12,805 bases of DNA from an uncultured Candidatus Saccharibacteria bacterium. GTDB lineage: Bacteria > Patescibacteriota > Saccharimonadia > Saccharimonadales > Saccharimonadaceae. A model generated the notes under the pieces. That model saw only the letters and a program-made list of their open reading frames with translations. It was not told where the DNA came from and ran no database searches. Position 1 is the stretch's first letter, and each line of letters opens with the position of its first letter. The stretch covers positions 1 through 12,805 of the forward strand of contig CANEKB010000023.1 of NCBI GenBank assembly GCA_947427985.1, read 5' to 3'. Shown here piece by piece: positions 6,407-12,659 of this stretch. Both the position numbers and the translations under genes were made by a program.

Positions 6407-6421
6407 CTTATGATTTAACTA

Positions 6422-6450
6422 TTGACATTTTCAGATATCTGTGCTACAAT
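6422..6450 (+). promoter_or_regulatory. Near-consensus promoter of the 6604 gene
   Basis: TTGACA (6422-6427), exactly 17 bases, then TGC-TACAAT (TACAAT 6445-6450). Transcription should start near 6457, giving a leader of about 147 bases to the ATG at 6604. This is among the best-matching promoters in the window and closely resembles that at 12660-12688. Confidence 0.8.
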
Positions 6451-6456
6451 GGAGGT

Positions 6457-6603
6457 ATCAGTCTAGGGACGTTTCGCATCGCCCCTGACAGATAGGCTAC
6501 ATTTTGTCACTTTTGGCAAAAAACAGCCTAAGACGGAGGGCTCCACGCCCTAAACAAACAGTCGGCTCCGCCCGACTAGAACATCACAAGGAGGAATTTT
6601 ATC
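6457..6603 (+). other. Structured 5' leader with four hairpins
   Basis: Four consecutive stems can be read: TCAG/CTGA with GGG/CCC (6458-6488), TAGGCT/AGCCTA around TTTTG/CAAAA (6493-6530), AGGGC/GCCCT (6537-6551) and AGTCGG/CCGACT (6560-6577). AAGGAGG follows at 6588-6594, nine bases before the ATG and free of these stems. No U-tract follows any stem, so there is no obvious transcription attenuator. It could stabilise the mRNA or be a cis-regulatory RNA; I recognise no known riboswitch class. Confidence 0.5.
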
Positions 6604-7221
6604 ATGTCTAAAAGCAAGAAGAACAAAACCATCTCTCCGCTGGGACTCCGTGTTACCGCTGGTCCTGACGCAACCGCCCTCACCGACGGCATCAACAAGA
6701 AGCACGACTCCGCCTTCGCCGGCCTGGAGTTCGAGTTCATCAAGTATGCCTACAACGAGCAGGCAGACATCCCTGTGGCCATGTCCGACCGCAACAACAA
6801 CGGCGCCACCATCAAGGGCAAGATCGCTGCTATAATCGTCCAGGCAGTCCCTATCAGCCGTAACGATGGGCAGTATCTGCTCTTCTGCTACGCCAAGAAC
6901 GCGCTGGCCCTGGATGGTCAGCCCATCCCCCTCCTGGAGGATGACGGCAAGAAGCCTCTGGACAAGATCAAGCTGTCCGACGCCACCAGTGTTCTGAGCA
7001 GCGGCGTCCCCGCCAACGCTTATTTCACAATGACCTACGACACCTTCGCCAAGGACGGCGAGGTCCGCTTCATCGAGTTCGGAGATCACGCCATTGATCT
7101 GCTCTCTCTGAAGAGTCTGACCGGCATGGACCACACGGCTCATCCGCCGCTGCCGGGCGCCTGTCTGGCTCCGGTCTACGATGATGTCCTGACCTTCGGC
7201 GGCGGAAACGGTAGCAACTGA
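6604..7221 (+). CDS. Unrecognised cytoplasmic protein with foreign codon use
   Basis: 205 residues, no signal peptide or membrane segment, and no family that I recognise. Features are a basic start (MSKSKKNK), a mixed alpha/beta-looking body, and a tail rich in Gly and Pro ending FGGGNGSN. Expression signals are strong: a near-consensus promoter, a structured leader, AAGGAGG nine bases before the ATG, and a GC-rich terminator 50 bases after the TGA stop. Codon use stands apart from the surrounding genes: 14 of 16 lysines are AAG (AAA occurs only at residues 3 and 8) and about 15 leucines are CTG against five CTC, whereas pth uses mostly CTC/CTT and almost no CTG. That points to recent acquisition from a donor with different codon preference, or selection for very high expression. 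The reverse-strand frame over the same bases is judged a shadow. Confidence 0.85.
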   Translation: MSKSKKNKTISPLGLRVTAGPDATALTDGINKKHDSAFAGLEFEFIKYAYNEQADIPVAMSDRNNNGATIKGKIAAIIVQAVPISRNDGQYLLFCYAKNALALDGQPIPLLEDDGKKPLDKIKLSDATSVLSSGVPANAYFTMTYDTFAKDGEVRFIEFGDHAIDLLSLKSLTGMDHTAHPPLPGACLAPVYDDVLTFGGGNGSN

Positions 7222-7271
7222 TCAAAACACCTCCAAAACATCACCGACGCAGCCTTTAAAGGCTCTGTTGG

Positions 7272-7297
7272 GGCCCGCTTTGAGCGGGCCTTTTTTA
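7272..7297 (+). terminator. Intrinsic terminator of the 6604 gene
   Basis: GGCCCGCT (7272-7279) pairs perfectly with AGCGGGCC (7283-7290) over a three-base loop and is followed by TTTTTT at 7291-7296. The U-tract exists only in the plus direction, so the convergent dprA, whose stop is six bases away, is not terminated by it. Confidence 0.93.
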
Positions 7298-7302
7298 TCT
7301 AT

Positions 7303-8232
7303 CTATTTCAACGCCCAGCGATTACATCCTAGCGCTCTCACGCGCCCCTTGATCTCCAACATTGTTATATGCTGATTAAAAACCGCTGGCACAAGCCCCG
7401 TCTCTGTCAAAATCGCCTCACCCTGCTGGATTCCCGCTCTTAGCTTCGCCAAAATCGCCGTTTCTCCATCGTTGTCGCCAATTAACGCTTCCTGTACCAT
7501 CCTTTTCTTCTGCACTGGCACTGGGAATAATAGATCTAAGACGTCCGCTGGCTCCAGATAGGGAATTGCCCCTTGCGAAATCAGTCGGTTACAACCCTTT
7601 GACAGCGGTCGCGTAATATCTCCTGGCACCGCGAAGACCTCTCGCCCCTGCTCTAGCGCATGTGCTGCCGTATTTAACGAACCGCTCCGTTCCGCCGCTT
7701 CCGGAATTACCACCACGTCACTTAGGCCCGAAATTAGCCGATTCCGCTGCAAGAAGCTAGTTTTTGGAAAAAATTCCGCACCAGGCGCCAACTCGCTCAG
7801 TACCGCACCGCCTTTTTCGACAATTTCCTCAGCTAAACGATAGTGCGCCTTCGGATAAATATTATCAATCGGTGTCCCGAGCACCGCCACCGTCACTCCG
7901 CCCGCGTCCAGCGCCGCCCGATGCGCAATCGAATCTATCCCGTAAGCCAACCCCGAAACCACCACTGCACCCCGCCTTGCCGCAGCATAGGCCAAATTAT
8001 ACGCAACTTCTTCACCATATTTCGTCGGTTTGCGCGTCCCTACTACCGCCAGAGTTTTCGGCCTAACTCGCGTCTTTTTGCAACCATTTTCCAGCTGATT
8101 TTCCGGCAATTTTCCATAAAAATATAACTTTTTTGGCTTAAGCGCAATAGTGCTTAACACCTCTGTAAAATCGGCTTCCTGAGGTCGAATTTCGTTGTTT
8201 TTTGAAAGAAATTGTGAAAAAAGTATTGACAT
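7303..8232 (-). CDS. dprA: DNA processing protein DprA (Smf)
   Basis: A 309-residue Rossmann-fold protein that binds incoming single-stranded DNA and loads RecA during natural transformation. Signatures: VGTRKPTKYG at 64-73, SGLAYGID with AH at 93-104, AVLGTPIDNIYP at 116-127, FLQRNRLISGLSD at 160-172, SGSLNTA at 183-189 and the AVPGDI block at 201-206. A C-terminal winged-helix-like region (about 257-309) follows. The ATG at 8232 is the first in frame; it lies inside the -35 region of a promoter firing the other way (8226-8254), so the two starts are physically coupled. I see no strong promoter of its own; TATAAA abuts the ATG. A working DprA implies the cell can recombine DNA taken up from outside, which fits the silent cassettes nearby. 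Confidence 0.95.
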   Translation of the reverse strand: MSILFSQFLSKNNEIRPQEADFTEVLSTIALKPKKLYFYGKLPENQLENGCKKTRVRPKTLAVVGTRKPTKYGEEVAYNLAYAAARRGAVVVSGLAYGIDSIAHRAALDAGGVTVAVLGTPIDNIYPKAHYRLAEEIVEKGGAVLSELAPGAEFFPKTSFLQRNRLISGLSDVVVIPEAAERSGSLNTAAHALEQGREVFAVPGDITRPLSKGCNRLISQGAIPYLEPADVLDLLFPVPVQKKRMVQEALIGDNDGETAILAKLRAGIQQGEAILTETGLVPAVFNQHITMLEIKGRVRALGCNRWALK

Positions 8233-8254
8233 TTTATACCCCGTGTGCTATAAT
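8226..8254 (+). promoter_or_regulatory. Consensus promoter of the 8.26 kb RNA
   Basis: TTGACA (8226-8231), 17 bases, then TGC-TATAAT (TATAAT 8249-8254): both hexamers perfect, with an extended -10. This is the closest to consensus in the window. No reading frame with a ribosome site follows for almost 600 bases; a structured region and a terminator do, which argues for an RNA product. The -35 overlaps the dprA start codon (8230-8232). Confidence 0.88.
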
Positions 8255-8545
8255 GCTTATTAGTTAGAGTTATTATGCATCACGACTCCAACTGTACCTA
8301 AATAAATCATAATTTTCGTTACACTAGGGCTTGTCTCTAGCGTAGCAAAAATTGCGTGCTTTTGAAACCCCTAGGGTCTACGATTTCTCTTTTTATGGTC
8401 GTAGACTGCAAGTATTACCTCCACTTTTAGGGAAGCTTCGAAGGCATAGCAATCCCTATAACCGGCGGGCCCCGTGTTTGTGTGAGGTGGGTCGCGCTCC
8501 CGGGTAACCGGGGTCGAACGACGATGCGTTATAGGGCCTAGACGC

Positions 8546-8622
8546 CTCCAGGTGATGCCCACCCTTACCTGGGGGTATCTAGGTACCAAGAACGGCTCCA
8601 GGTGATGCCCACCCTTACCTGG
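8546..8622 (+). repeat. Tandem identical hairpins at the RNA 3' end
   Basis: A 27-base hairpin sequence occurs at 8546-8572 and, unchanged, at 8596-8622: stem CCAGGT/ACCTGG and a 13-base C-rich loop GATGCCCACCCTT. The first copy is nested in CCTAGA/TCTAGG; the second forms the terminator. Neither stem nor loop has drifted. Confidence 0.85.
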
Positions 8623-8632
8623 AGCCATTTTT
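8594..8632 (+). terminator. Intrinsic terminator of the 8.26 kb RNA
   Basis: GGCTCCAGGT (8594-8603) pairs perfectly with ACCTGGAGCC (8617-8626) and is followed by ATTTTTG. Stem and T-run are textbook for Rho-independent termination in the plus direction. Confidence 0.88.
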
Positions 8633-8677
8633 GTTGGCCAAAATTCTTATGTTTGGTCTTTTTCAGCCTTCATCATC

Positions 8678-8706
8678 TTGACAAAACACATTTTAGGTTA
8701 TAAAAT
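8678..8706 (+). promoter_or_regulatory. Promoter of the 8843-9734 gene pair
   Basis: TTGACA (8678-8683) with TAAAAT (8701-8706) after 17 bases; TATAAA at 15 bases overlaps it. A leader of about 130 bases runs to the ATG at 8843. It contains a ribosome-site-like AAGGAG at 8757-8762 with no ATG after it, and is otherwise featureless to my eye. Confidence 0.6.
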
Positions 8707-8842
8707 CAAAAAGTTGCACTGCAATTACATCTGTCCGCAAAGTACATCTTAGAGAAAAGGAGATAGATAACAATCAATCCATTGCAAAAAGCATCCCAAA
8801 CCCACCAGCCTGCTATTTTTCTGAAAACAAGGAGGGAAGCAC

Positions 8843-9229
8843 ATGTCCGGTTCTAAAAGATCTGAATCGCATAAGCTCCAAGATCGTATTAACCCATTCA
8901 CGCCCAGCGCCCAGAAAGGTCCCATTCTCGGCATCATGCCACCCGGTTTCGAGTTATGTTTTGACACCATGTCACCCGGTTTTGTCCCTGGCCAAGCCAA
9001 CATCATCGTTAGCGCCGATGACAATATCCCGCCGGAAGAAATCGGAAGAATCCTGCAAGCCCTCTCCGACATACCACTGGGGTTAATCGAGCAGGTGCTC
9101 AGCCAGATGCTCGGCAACTTAGGCGGCACCTTGGTAAGCTTCGACTTTGGAGAGTTTCCCAAAGGCTCCGTTATCGAAATCGGCGAGGACAACTACACTG
9201 TCGTTCCGGACGCTAATGGTAAAGAATAG
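8843..9229 (+). CDS. Small acidic protein, unknown function
   Basis: 128 residues. A polar N-terminus is followed by a Pro/Gly region with two similar turns (MPPGFE at 32-37 and MSPGFV at 43-48), then ADDNIPPEEIGRILQALSD and an amphipathic helical stretch to about 95, then a short beta-looking tail. No signal peptide, membrane segment or motif that I recognise. AAGGAGG lies seven bases before the ATG, and the plus strand is chosen over the long reverse frame for that reason and because a promoter precedes it. The next gene starts 37 bases later with its own ribosome site, so the two form a likely operon closed by the terminator at 9763-9792. Base composition and codons resemble the host genes more than the 6604 gene does. 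Confidence 0.75.
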   Translation: MSGSKRSESHKLQDRINPFTPSAQKGPILGIMPPGFELCFDTMSPGFVPGQANIIVSADDNIPPEEIGRILQALSDIPLGLIEQVLSQMLGNLGGTLVSFDFGEFPKGSVIEIGEDNYTVVPDANGKE

Positions 9230-9266
9230 TCTCTTTTTTCTAAAAATTTACAATTAGGAGGTAATC

Positions 9267-9734
9267 ATGGAAGACATAAGCATGAAACAAACCATGATCG
9301 ACGAAACCATCAAAGGTCTCCGAATCTTTGGTCATTTCGATAATTGCTCCGACGAAGAGGAATTTTTCGTGGAGCGGCATTTTCTAGATTATCAGTTAGA
9401 AAGTGACTTCGCCGGCGCAGCAATTTCCGATCGGGGCATCGGTAATTTCAACCCTGGCGGGACCACCTATGCCTGCGCAACCTTTACTATCTATACTTAT
9501 TCCCATGGCACCGATTCGCCCAGCCATCGATTCGTTTTCTCTTACTTCGGTGGCCGGGGCGGATATCTCGGTCTCGGGCACGGCTTAGCTATCACTGACG
9601 AGGAGGACAACCTCCTCTACTGGCGCGAGCCTGGCGAAGATGAGAAGACCCAGTGGCGCATCAACTGCATGGCCAGCGATCTTACCGACGCGGACGGGAA
9701 TTTCGTCTTTGACGGTGATCCGTACAACATCTGA
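9267..9734 (+). CDS. Acidic protein, unknown function
   Basis: 155 residues, strongly acidic at both ends (clusters DEEEFFVE at 29-36 and EPGEDEKT further on). The middle (about 50-105) is rich in Gly, Tyr, Phe and Thr with alternating hydrophobics, suggesting a beta-sheet core: AAISDRGIGNFNPGG, ACATFTIYTYSHG, RFVFSYFGGRGGYLG. No signal peptide or membrane segment, and no family recognised. Start: ATG at 9267 with AGGAGG five bases upstream; a second ATG six codons in lacks a better site. Second gene of the pair with 8843, ended by a strong terminator about 30 bases after the TGA stop. Being co-transcribed with a small partner next to a structured RNA could suggest a joint role, but nothing in the sequence names it. 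Confidence 0.75.
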   Translation: MEDISMKQTMIDETIKGLRIFGHFDNCSDEEEFFVERHFLDYQLESDFAGAAISDRGIGNFNPGGTTYACATFTIYTYSHGTDSPSHRFVFSYFGGRGGYLGLGHGLAITDEEDNLLYWREPGEDEKTQWRINCMASDLTDADGNFVFDGDPYNI

Positions 9735-9762
9735 TCCGAACCCTCCTACGCATCTTATCCAG

Positions 9763-9792
9763 GCCGCGACGCTTCTGTCGCGGCTGTTTTTT
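9763..9792 (+). terminator. Intrinsic terminator after the 9267 gene
   Basis: GCCGCGAC (9763-9770) and GTCGCGGC (9777-9784) form a perfect eight-pair stem over a six-base loop, followed by TG and TTTTTT at 9787-9792. Cassette P3 begins within a few bases of the T-run. Confidence 0.93.
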
Positions 9793-9796
9793 ATGC

Positions 9797-9994
9797 CGTC
9801 TCTTCGTCCGCAGCGGAAGACCTAGTTATTATAGGCCGGCACTTGAATATATTAGCGATGGTGCTTATATCATTTCCTCACGCGTAGCTAGTACCTATTA
9901 CTTATATTCAAAAGCCGATTCAAGCCAAACATGGACTAGTCGAACTACCGTAAGATACGAGGCTCAACCCCTCCGTTGTCTAGCCATAGAGTAA
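9797..9994 (+). pseudogene. Silent C-terminal cassette, copy P3
   Basis: An open frame ends at TAA 9992-9994 and reads FVRSGRPSYYRPALEYISDG, then AYIISSRVASTYYLYSKADS, then TSRTTVRYEAQPLRCLAIE. VRSG is encoded at 9806-9817. The DNA around it (CTTCGTCCGCAGCGGAAGA) is the same 19 bases as in copy M1, and the last 20-odd bases and the post-stop tail (GAGTAATCATAGGGAGGATG) match the other copies, while the middle is unrelated in detail. The frame has no start: it runs back through the terminator of the 9267 gene. It is a transplanted tail or the remains of a longer gene. The fold-back element B follows 34 bases after the stop, as A follows copy P2. Confidence 0.65.
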
Positions 9995-10028
9995 TCATAG
10001 GGAGGATGAAGAGTAGTACTGCGATACA

Positions 10029-10222
10029 CTATTTTGCGGGAAAATAAAATGCTCTTCAATTTCACAAATAGGCTTCTGATACTTTTCGAGGCCATCCGGA
10101 GCTACGGCGAGGAAAAGCGCGCCATACCCGTGACGACGGGATATGGCGACGCGGGCCGAGAAAACGTATTAGAAGTCTATTTGTGAAATTGTGGCAAATT
10201 CTTGCTTTTTCCCGCAAAATAG
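10029..10222. repeat. Large fold-back element B with conserved core hairpin
   Basis: Arms: CTATTTTGCGGGAAAA (10029-10044) with its exact complement at 10207-10222; CAATTTCACAAATAG (10057-10071) with its exact complement at 10177-10191; then TTCT-ATAC-TTTC-GGCC continuing with few mismatches to about 10094 and 10155. The core hairpin at 10117-10152 is GCG/CGC, bulged A, CGCCAT/ATGGCG, CCCGT/ACGGG, loop GACG. CCGGAGC at 10096-10102 recurs in element A. The whole is a near-perfect fold-back of 194 bases placed between cassette P3 and topA; its right arm overlaps the likely topA -35 box. It has no coding capacity; a MITE-like or RNA-level role are both possible. Confidence 0.75.
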
Positions 10223-10230
10223 CATATTGT
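10202..10230 (+). promoter_or_regulatory. Possible topA promoter
   Basis: TTGCTT (10202-10207), 17 bases, TATTGT (10225-10230), ending nine bases before the ATG at 10240. Both hexamers are imperfect. There is no ribosome site before the ATG, in keeping with the short-leader style of prfA and pth. The -35 and spacer lie in the right arm of fold-back element B. Confidence 0.4.
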
Positions 10231-10239
10231 AATAAATAT

Positions 10240-12648
10240 ATGCCTAAAAATTTAGTAATCGTCGAGTCTCCTGCCAAGGCTCACACCATCGAAAAGTACC
10301 TCGGTCGCGACTTCCATGTCCTCGCCTCGGTTGGCCATATTCGCAAAGACACTCACGTCGACAAAGAGACTTTTGACGTTACTTATGAAATTGATCCTGG
10401 GCACACAAAAATCATTTCTGATCTTAAAAAGGCTGCCGCTAACGCCGAAACTGTCTGGCTCGCGACCGATGAAGACCGCGAAGGCGAAGCAATTTCTTGG
10501 CACCTTATGGAAGTTCTCAAGCTTCCCAAGAGCACCAATCGTATCACGTTCCACGAAATTACTAAACCAGCCCTCGAGAATGCCATCCAAAACCCTCGCA
10601 AAGTTGACATGGACATGGTTCACTCGCAGCAAGCCCGCCAAACCCTCGACATGCTAGTCGGTTACGACCTCTCTGGAGTAGTCCGACGCAAAGTCCCGGG
10701 CGCTATCTCGGCTGGACGCGTCCAGAGCCCCGCACTCCGCCTTATCGTCGAACGCGAACACGAAATCGACCAATTTGCTAGCAAAGCTAAATTTAAAGTT
10801 ACCGGAAAATTCTTAACGAAGGATAAAGACGAGCTCCCTGCCACCCTCGACAAAACTTTTGACACTGAGAAAGCTGCCACCGATTATCTAGAAAAAGTCA
10901 CTGGCGCCGATTTTGAAGTTTCTGATATTACGACTAGCCCAGGTGTTCGCCGCCCAGCGCCGCCTTTTACTACTGCTAGCATGCAAATCGAAGCCAACTC
11001 GCGCCTCGGTATGTCGACTAAATCTACCATGTCTGCCGCTCAGGCCCTCTACCAGGCCGGCTTAATTACTTATCACCGTACTGACAGCCTCAACCTCTCG
11101 AAGCAAGCCATCGCAATGACCGCACATTACGTCGAAGAAAAATTTGGTAAAGAATATCTTCAGGTCCGTAATTTTAAGACTAAGTCCGCTGGCGCCCAGG
11201 AAGCCCACGAAGCTATCCGTCCAACCCATATCGAACAGGAAGTCGCTGGAAAAACCGAATATGAAAAGAAGCTCTATAAACTCATTCGTAACCGCACTCT
11301 TGCTACCCAAATGGCCGAAGCTAAAACTGAAAAAACCGTGGTCAAGATTACGACCAGTGCCGAGCCGAAATCCACTTTCGAGGCTAAAGGAGAGGTTATT
11401 GTATTTGACGGCTTCTTAAAGGTAACCGGCCGCACCAAAGAAGACGAACTTCCAGCCTTGAACAGCGGCGATCCGCTCAAAGCCGAGTCAATCGTTGCCC
11501 GCCAAAATTTCGCCAAACCACCTGCCCGATACACCGAAGGTTCACTGGTGAAGAAACTTGAGGAACTCGGTATCGGTCGTCCGTCAACTTATGCCACAAT
11601 TATGTCCGCTATCCAGACCCGTGGCTACGTCATCAAAGGCGAATCCGAGGGCGAACCACGCGAAGTCGTCCAAATCACACTCGAAAAAGGAAAAATCAAA
11701 CGCGAAATCGTCACCGAGAAAACCGGTTCAACCAAGGGGAAATTACTGCCAACACCAATCGGCGAATTATTAGCCGGGTTCTTGGTCGATAATTTCAACA
11801 ACATCGTTGATTATAAATTTACCGCCAATATTGAGGAAGACCTCGATAAAATCGCCGAACATAAACTCGAACGAGTGAAAATGTTGCGCGATTTTTATAC
11901 CCCGTTCCAAAAAGAAGTTTTGAAATCCGACGACGCTGCTCGCTACAACAATGCCAGGGAACTAGGGAAAGACCCCGAAACTGGCCGCCCAATTTACGCC
12001 AAAATCGGTCGTAATGGCGGCTTCATCCAGCTGGGCGATAACGAAAAATCATCCGGTGAAAAGCCGCGCTTCGCGCCACTGCCGAAGGGTAAAACCGAAA
12101 AGACTGTCACTTTCGAAGAAGCCTTAAAACAGCTAGCTATGCCAGCATTGCCCCGCACTCTCGGTCAAACCAAAGATGGCACCGAAATCATCGCCGCTAG
12201 CGGTCCTTTTGGCCCTTACCTTAAAGCCGGCAAGTACAATATCCAGATCAAAGATTACGACCCATATACAATTGATTTCGACACAGCTGCCAAGCTTTAT
12301 CAAGAGAAAATCGACTCGATTATTGCCGACTGGGGCGATATTATGATTATTAACGGCGCTTATGGCCCCTACATTAAAGGCCCCGGTCGCTTCAATAATG
12401 TCAAAATTCCGAAAGACGAAGACCCGAAGTCGATTACACTTGAGGAAGCCAAAAAGCGCCTCGATGAAAAAACCCCGGCCCGTGGTCGTTTTGCTCGTCG
12501 CGGAGCCAAAACAGCTAGCACAAAAGCTGCTAAAACCACTACGAAGAAGACTACTGCACGAAAAGCCGCCACCAAGAAAGCCACGACTAAAAAGACCGCC
12601 ACAAAGAAAGCCACGACCCGAAAGACTACCAAGAAATCCACTAAATAG
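10240..12648 (+). CDS. topA: DNA topoisomerase I
   Basis: An 802-residue type IA topoisomerase that relaxes negative supercoils through a covalent 5'-phosphotyrosine. The TOPRIM domain opens the protein (LVIVESPAKA with Glu9; TDEDREGEA at 77-85 carries the metal-binding acidic residues). Then SAGRVQSPALRLIV at 157-170, PPFTTASMQ at 241-249 and the active-site Tyr278 in GLITYHRTDS. After the core come two topoisomerase C-terminal repeat-like units (GTEIIAASGPFGPYLKAG and GDIMIINGAYGPYIKG) instead of the four-cysteine zinc fingers of E. coli TopA, and a final stretch of about 45 residues almost wholly Lys, Thr and Ala (KKTTARKAATKKATTKK), a likely disordered DNA-binding tail. The ATG at 10240 is used because family similarity begins at MPKNLVIVES; an upstream in-frame ATG at 10183 lies in the fold-back arm. 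A small hairpin (CCACT/AGTGG) spans the stop codon. Confidence 0.97.
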   Translation: MPKNLVIVESPAKAHTIEKYLGRDFHVLASVGHIRKDTHVDKETFDVTYEIDPGHTKIISDLKKAAANAETVWLATDEDREGEAISWHLMEVLKLPKSTNRITFHEITKPALENAIQNPRKVDMDMVHSQQARQTLDMLVGYDLSGVVRRKVPGAISAGRVQSPALRLIVEREHEIDQFASKAKFKVTGKFLTKDKDELPATLDKTFDTEKAATDYLEKVTGADFEVSDITTSPGVRRPAPPFTTASMQIEANSRLGMSTKSTMSAAQALYQAGLITYHRTDSLNLSKQAIAMTAHYVEEKFGKEYLQVRNFKTKSAGAQEAHEAIRPTHIEQEVAGKTEYEKKLYKLIRNRTLATQMAEAKTEKTVVKITTSAEPKSTFEAKGEVIVFDGFLKVTGRTKEDELPALNSGDPLKAESIVARQNFAKPPARYTEGSLVKKLEELGIGRPSTYATIMSAIQTRGYVIKGESEGEPREVVQITLEKGKIKREIVTEKTGSTKGKLLPTPIGELLAGFLVDNFNNIVDYKFTANIEEDLDKIAEHKLERVKMLRDFYTPFQKEVLKSDDAARYNNARELGKDPETGRPIYAKIGRNGGFIQLGDNEKSSGEKPRFAPLPKGKTEKTVTFEEALKQLAMPALPRTLGQTKDGTEIIAASGPFGPYLKAGKYNIQIKDYDPYTIDFDTAAKLYQEKIDSIIADWGDIMIINGAYGPYIKGPGRFNNVKIPKDEDPKSITLEEAKKRLDEKTPARGRFARRGAKTASTKAAKTTTKKTTARKAATKKATTKKTATKKATTRKTTKKSTK

Positions 12649-12659
12649 TGGTGTAGGTA

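Larger units (their letters stand above)
8255..8632 (+). ncRNA. Candidate structured non-coding RNA, about 370 nt
   Basis: Between a perfect promoter and an intrinsic terminator this stretch shows one stem after another and no translatable frame. Stems: AGTT..AGT with ACT..AACT (8262-8293); TAC-CTAG with CTAG-GTA (8320-8344); GTCTACGA with TCGTAGAC (8376-8406); CCCTATAAC with GTTATAGGG (8454-8462 with 8528-8536) closing a GC-rich domain; CCTAGA with TCTAGG (8537-8583) enclosing a hairpin; and the terminator hairpin. Predicted start is near 8261. I looked for marks of tmRNA (tRNA-like end, tag frame), RNase P RNA (GAAAGUC and ACAGAA strands) and SRP RNA (GGAAGGAAGC loop) and found none; a divergent form of a known RNA or 6S RNA is still possible. 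It lies between dprA and two unknown proteins and has its own terminator, so it is likely an independent transcript. Confidence 0.62.

Noticed and set aside
6149..6418. 89-codon plus-strand frame inside fold-back element A
   Set aside because: It begins at a non-ATG codon without a ribosome site and is made of the two arms of an inverted repeat; the composition (many Arg, Asn, Lys) is what the palindrome dictates.
6550..7143. 197-codon minus-strand frame opposite the 6604 gene
   Set aside because: A shadow caused by GC-rich third positions of the plus-strand gene, which has strong expression signals; the minus frame starts in the hairpin-rich leader.
7219..7221. UGA recoded as glycine (Gracilibacteria/SR1 style)
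   Set aside because: TGA ends the 6604 and 9267 genes shortly before strong terminators, and no in-frame TGA interrupts any conserved housekeeping gene.
8546..8622. Start of a CRISPR array
   Set aside because: Only two copies, each a hairpin with a U-tract after the last; they are parts of an RNA 3' end, with no further repeats or cas genes.
8371..8628. 85-codon minus-strand frame across the candidate RNA
   Set aside because: No promoter or ribosome site, and it is antisense to stems and the terminator; its repeated peptide pieces come only from the tandem hairpins.
8255..8632. tmRNA or RNase P RNA
   Set aside because: No tRNA-like ends or tag frame for tmRNA, and none of the conserved RNase P core strands could be found. 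A divergent homologue cannot be excluded without a covariance search.
8749..9192. 147-codon minus-strand frame opposite the 8843 gene
   Set aside because: No ribosome site or promoter on that strand; the plus frame has AAGGAGG at good spacing, a promoter and an operon partner.
12475..12648. Separate histone H1-like gene in the Lys/Thr/Ala-rich stretch
   Set aside because: It is continuous in frame with topA with no start signal; low-complexity basic tails on TopA are known in several bacterial groups.
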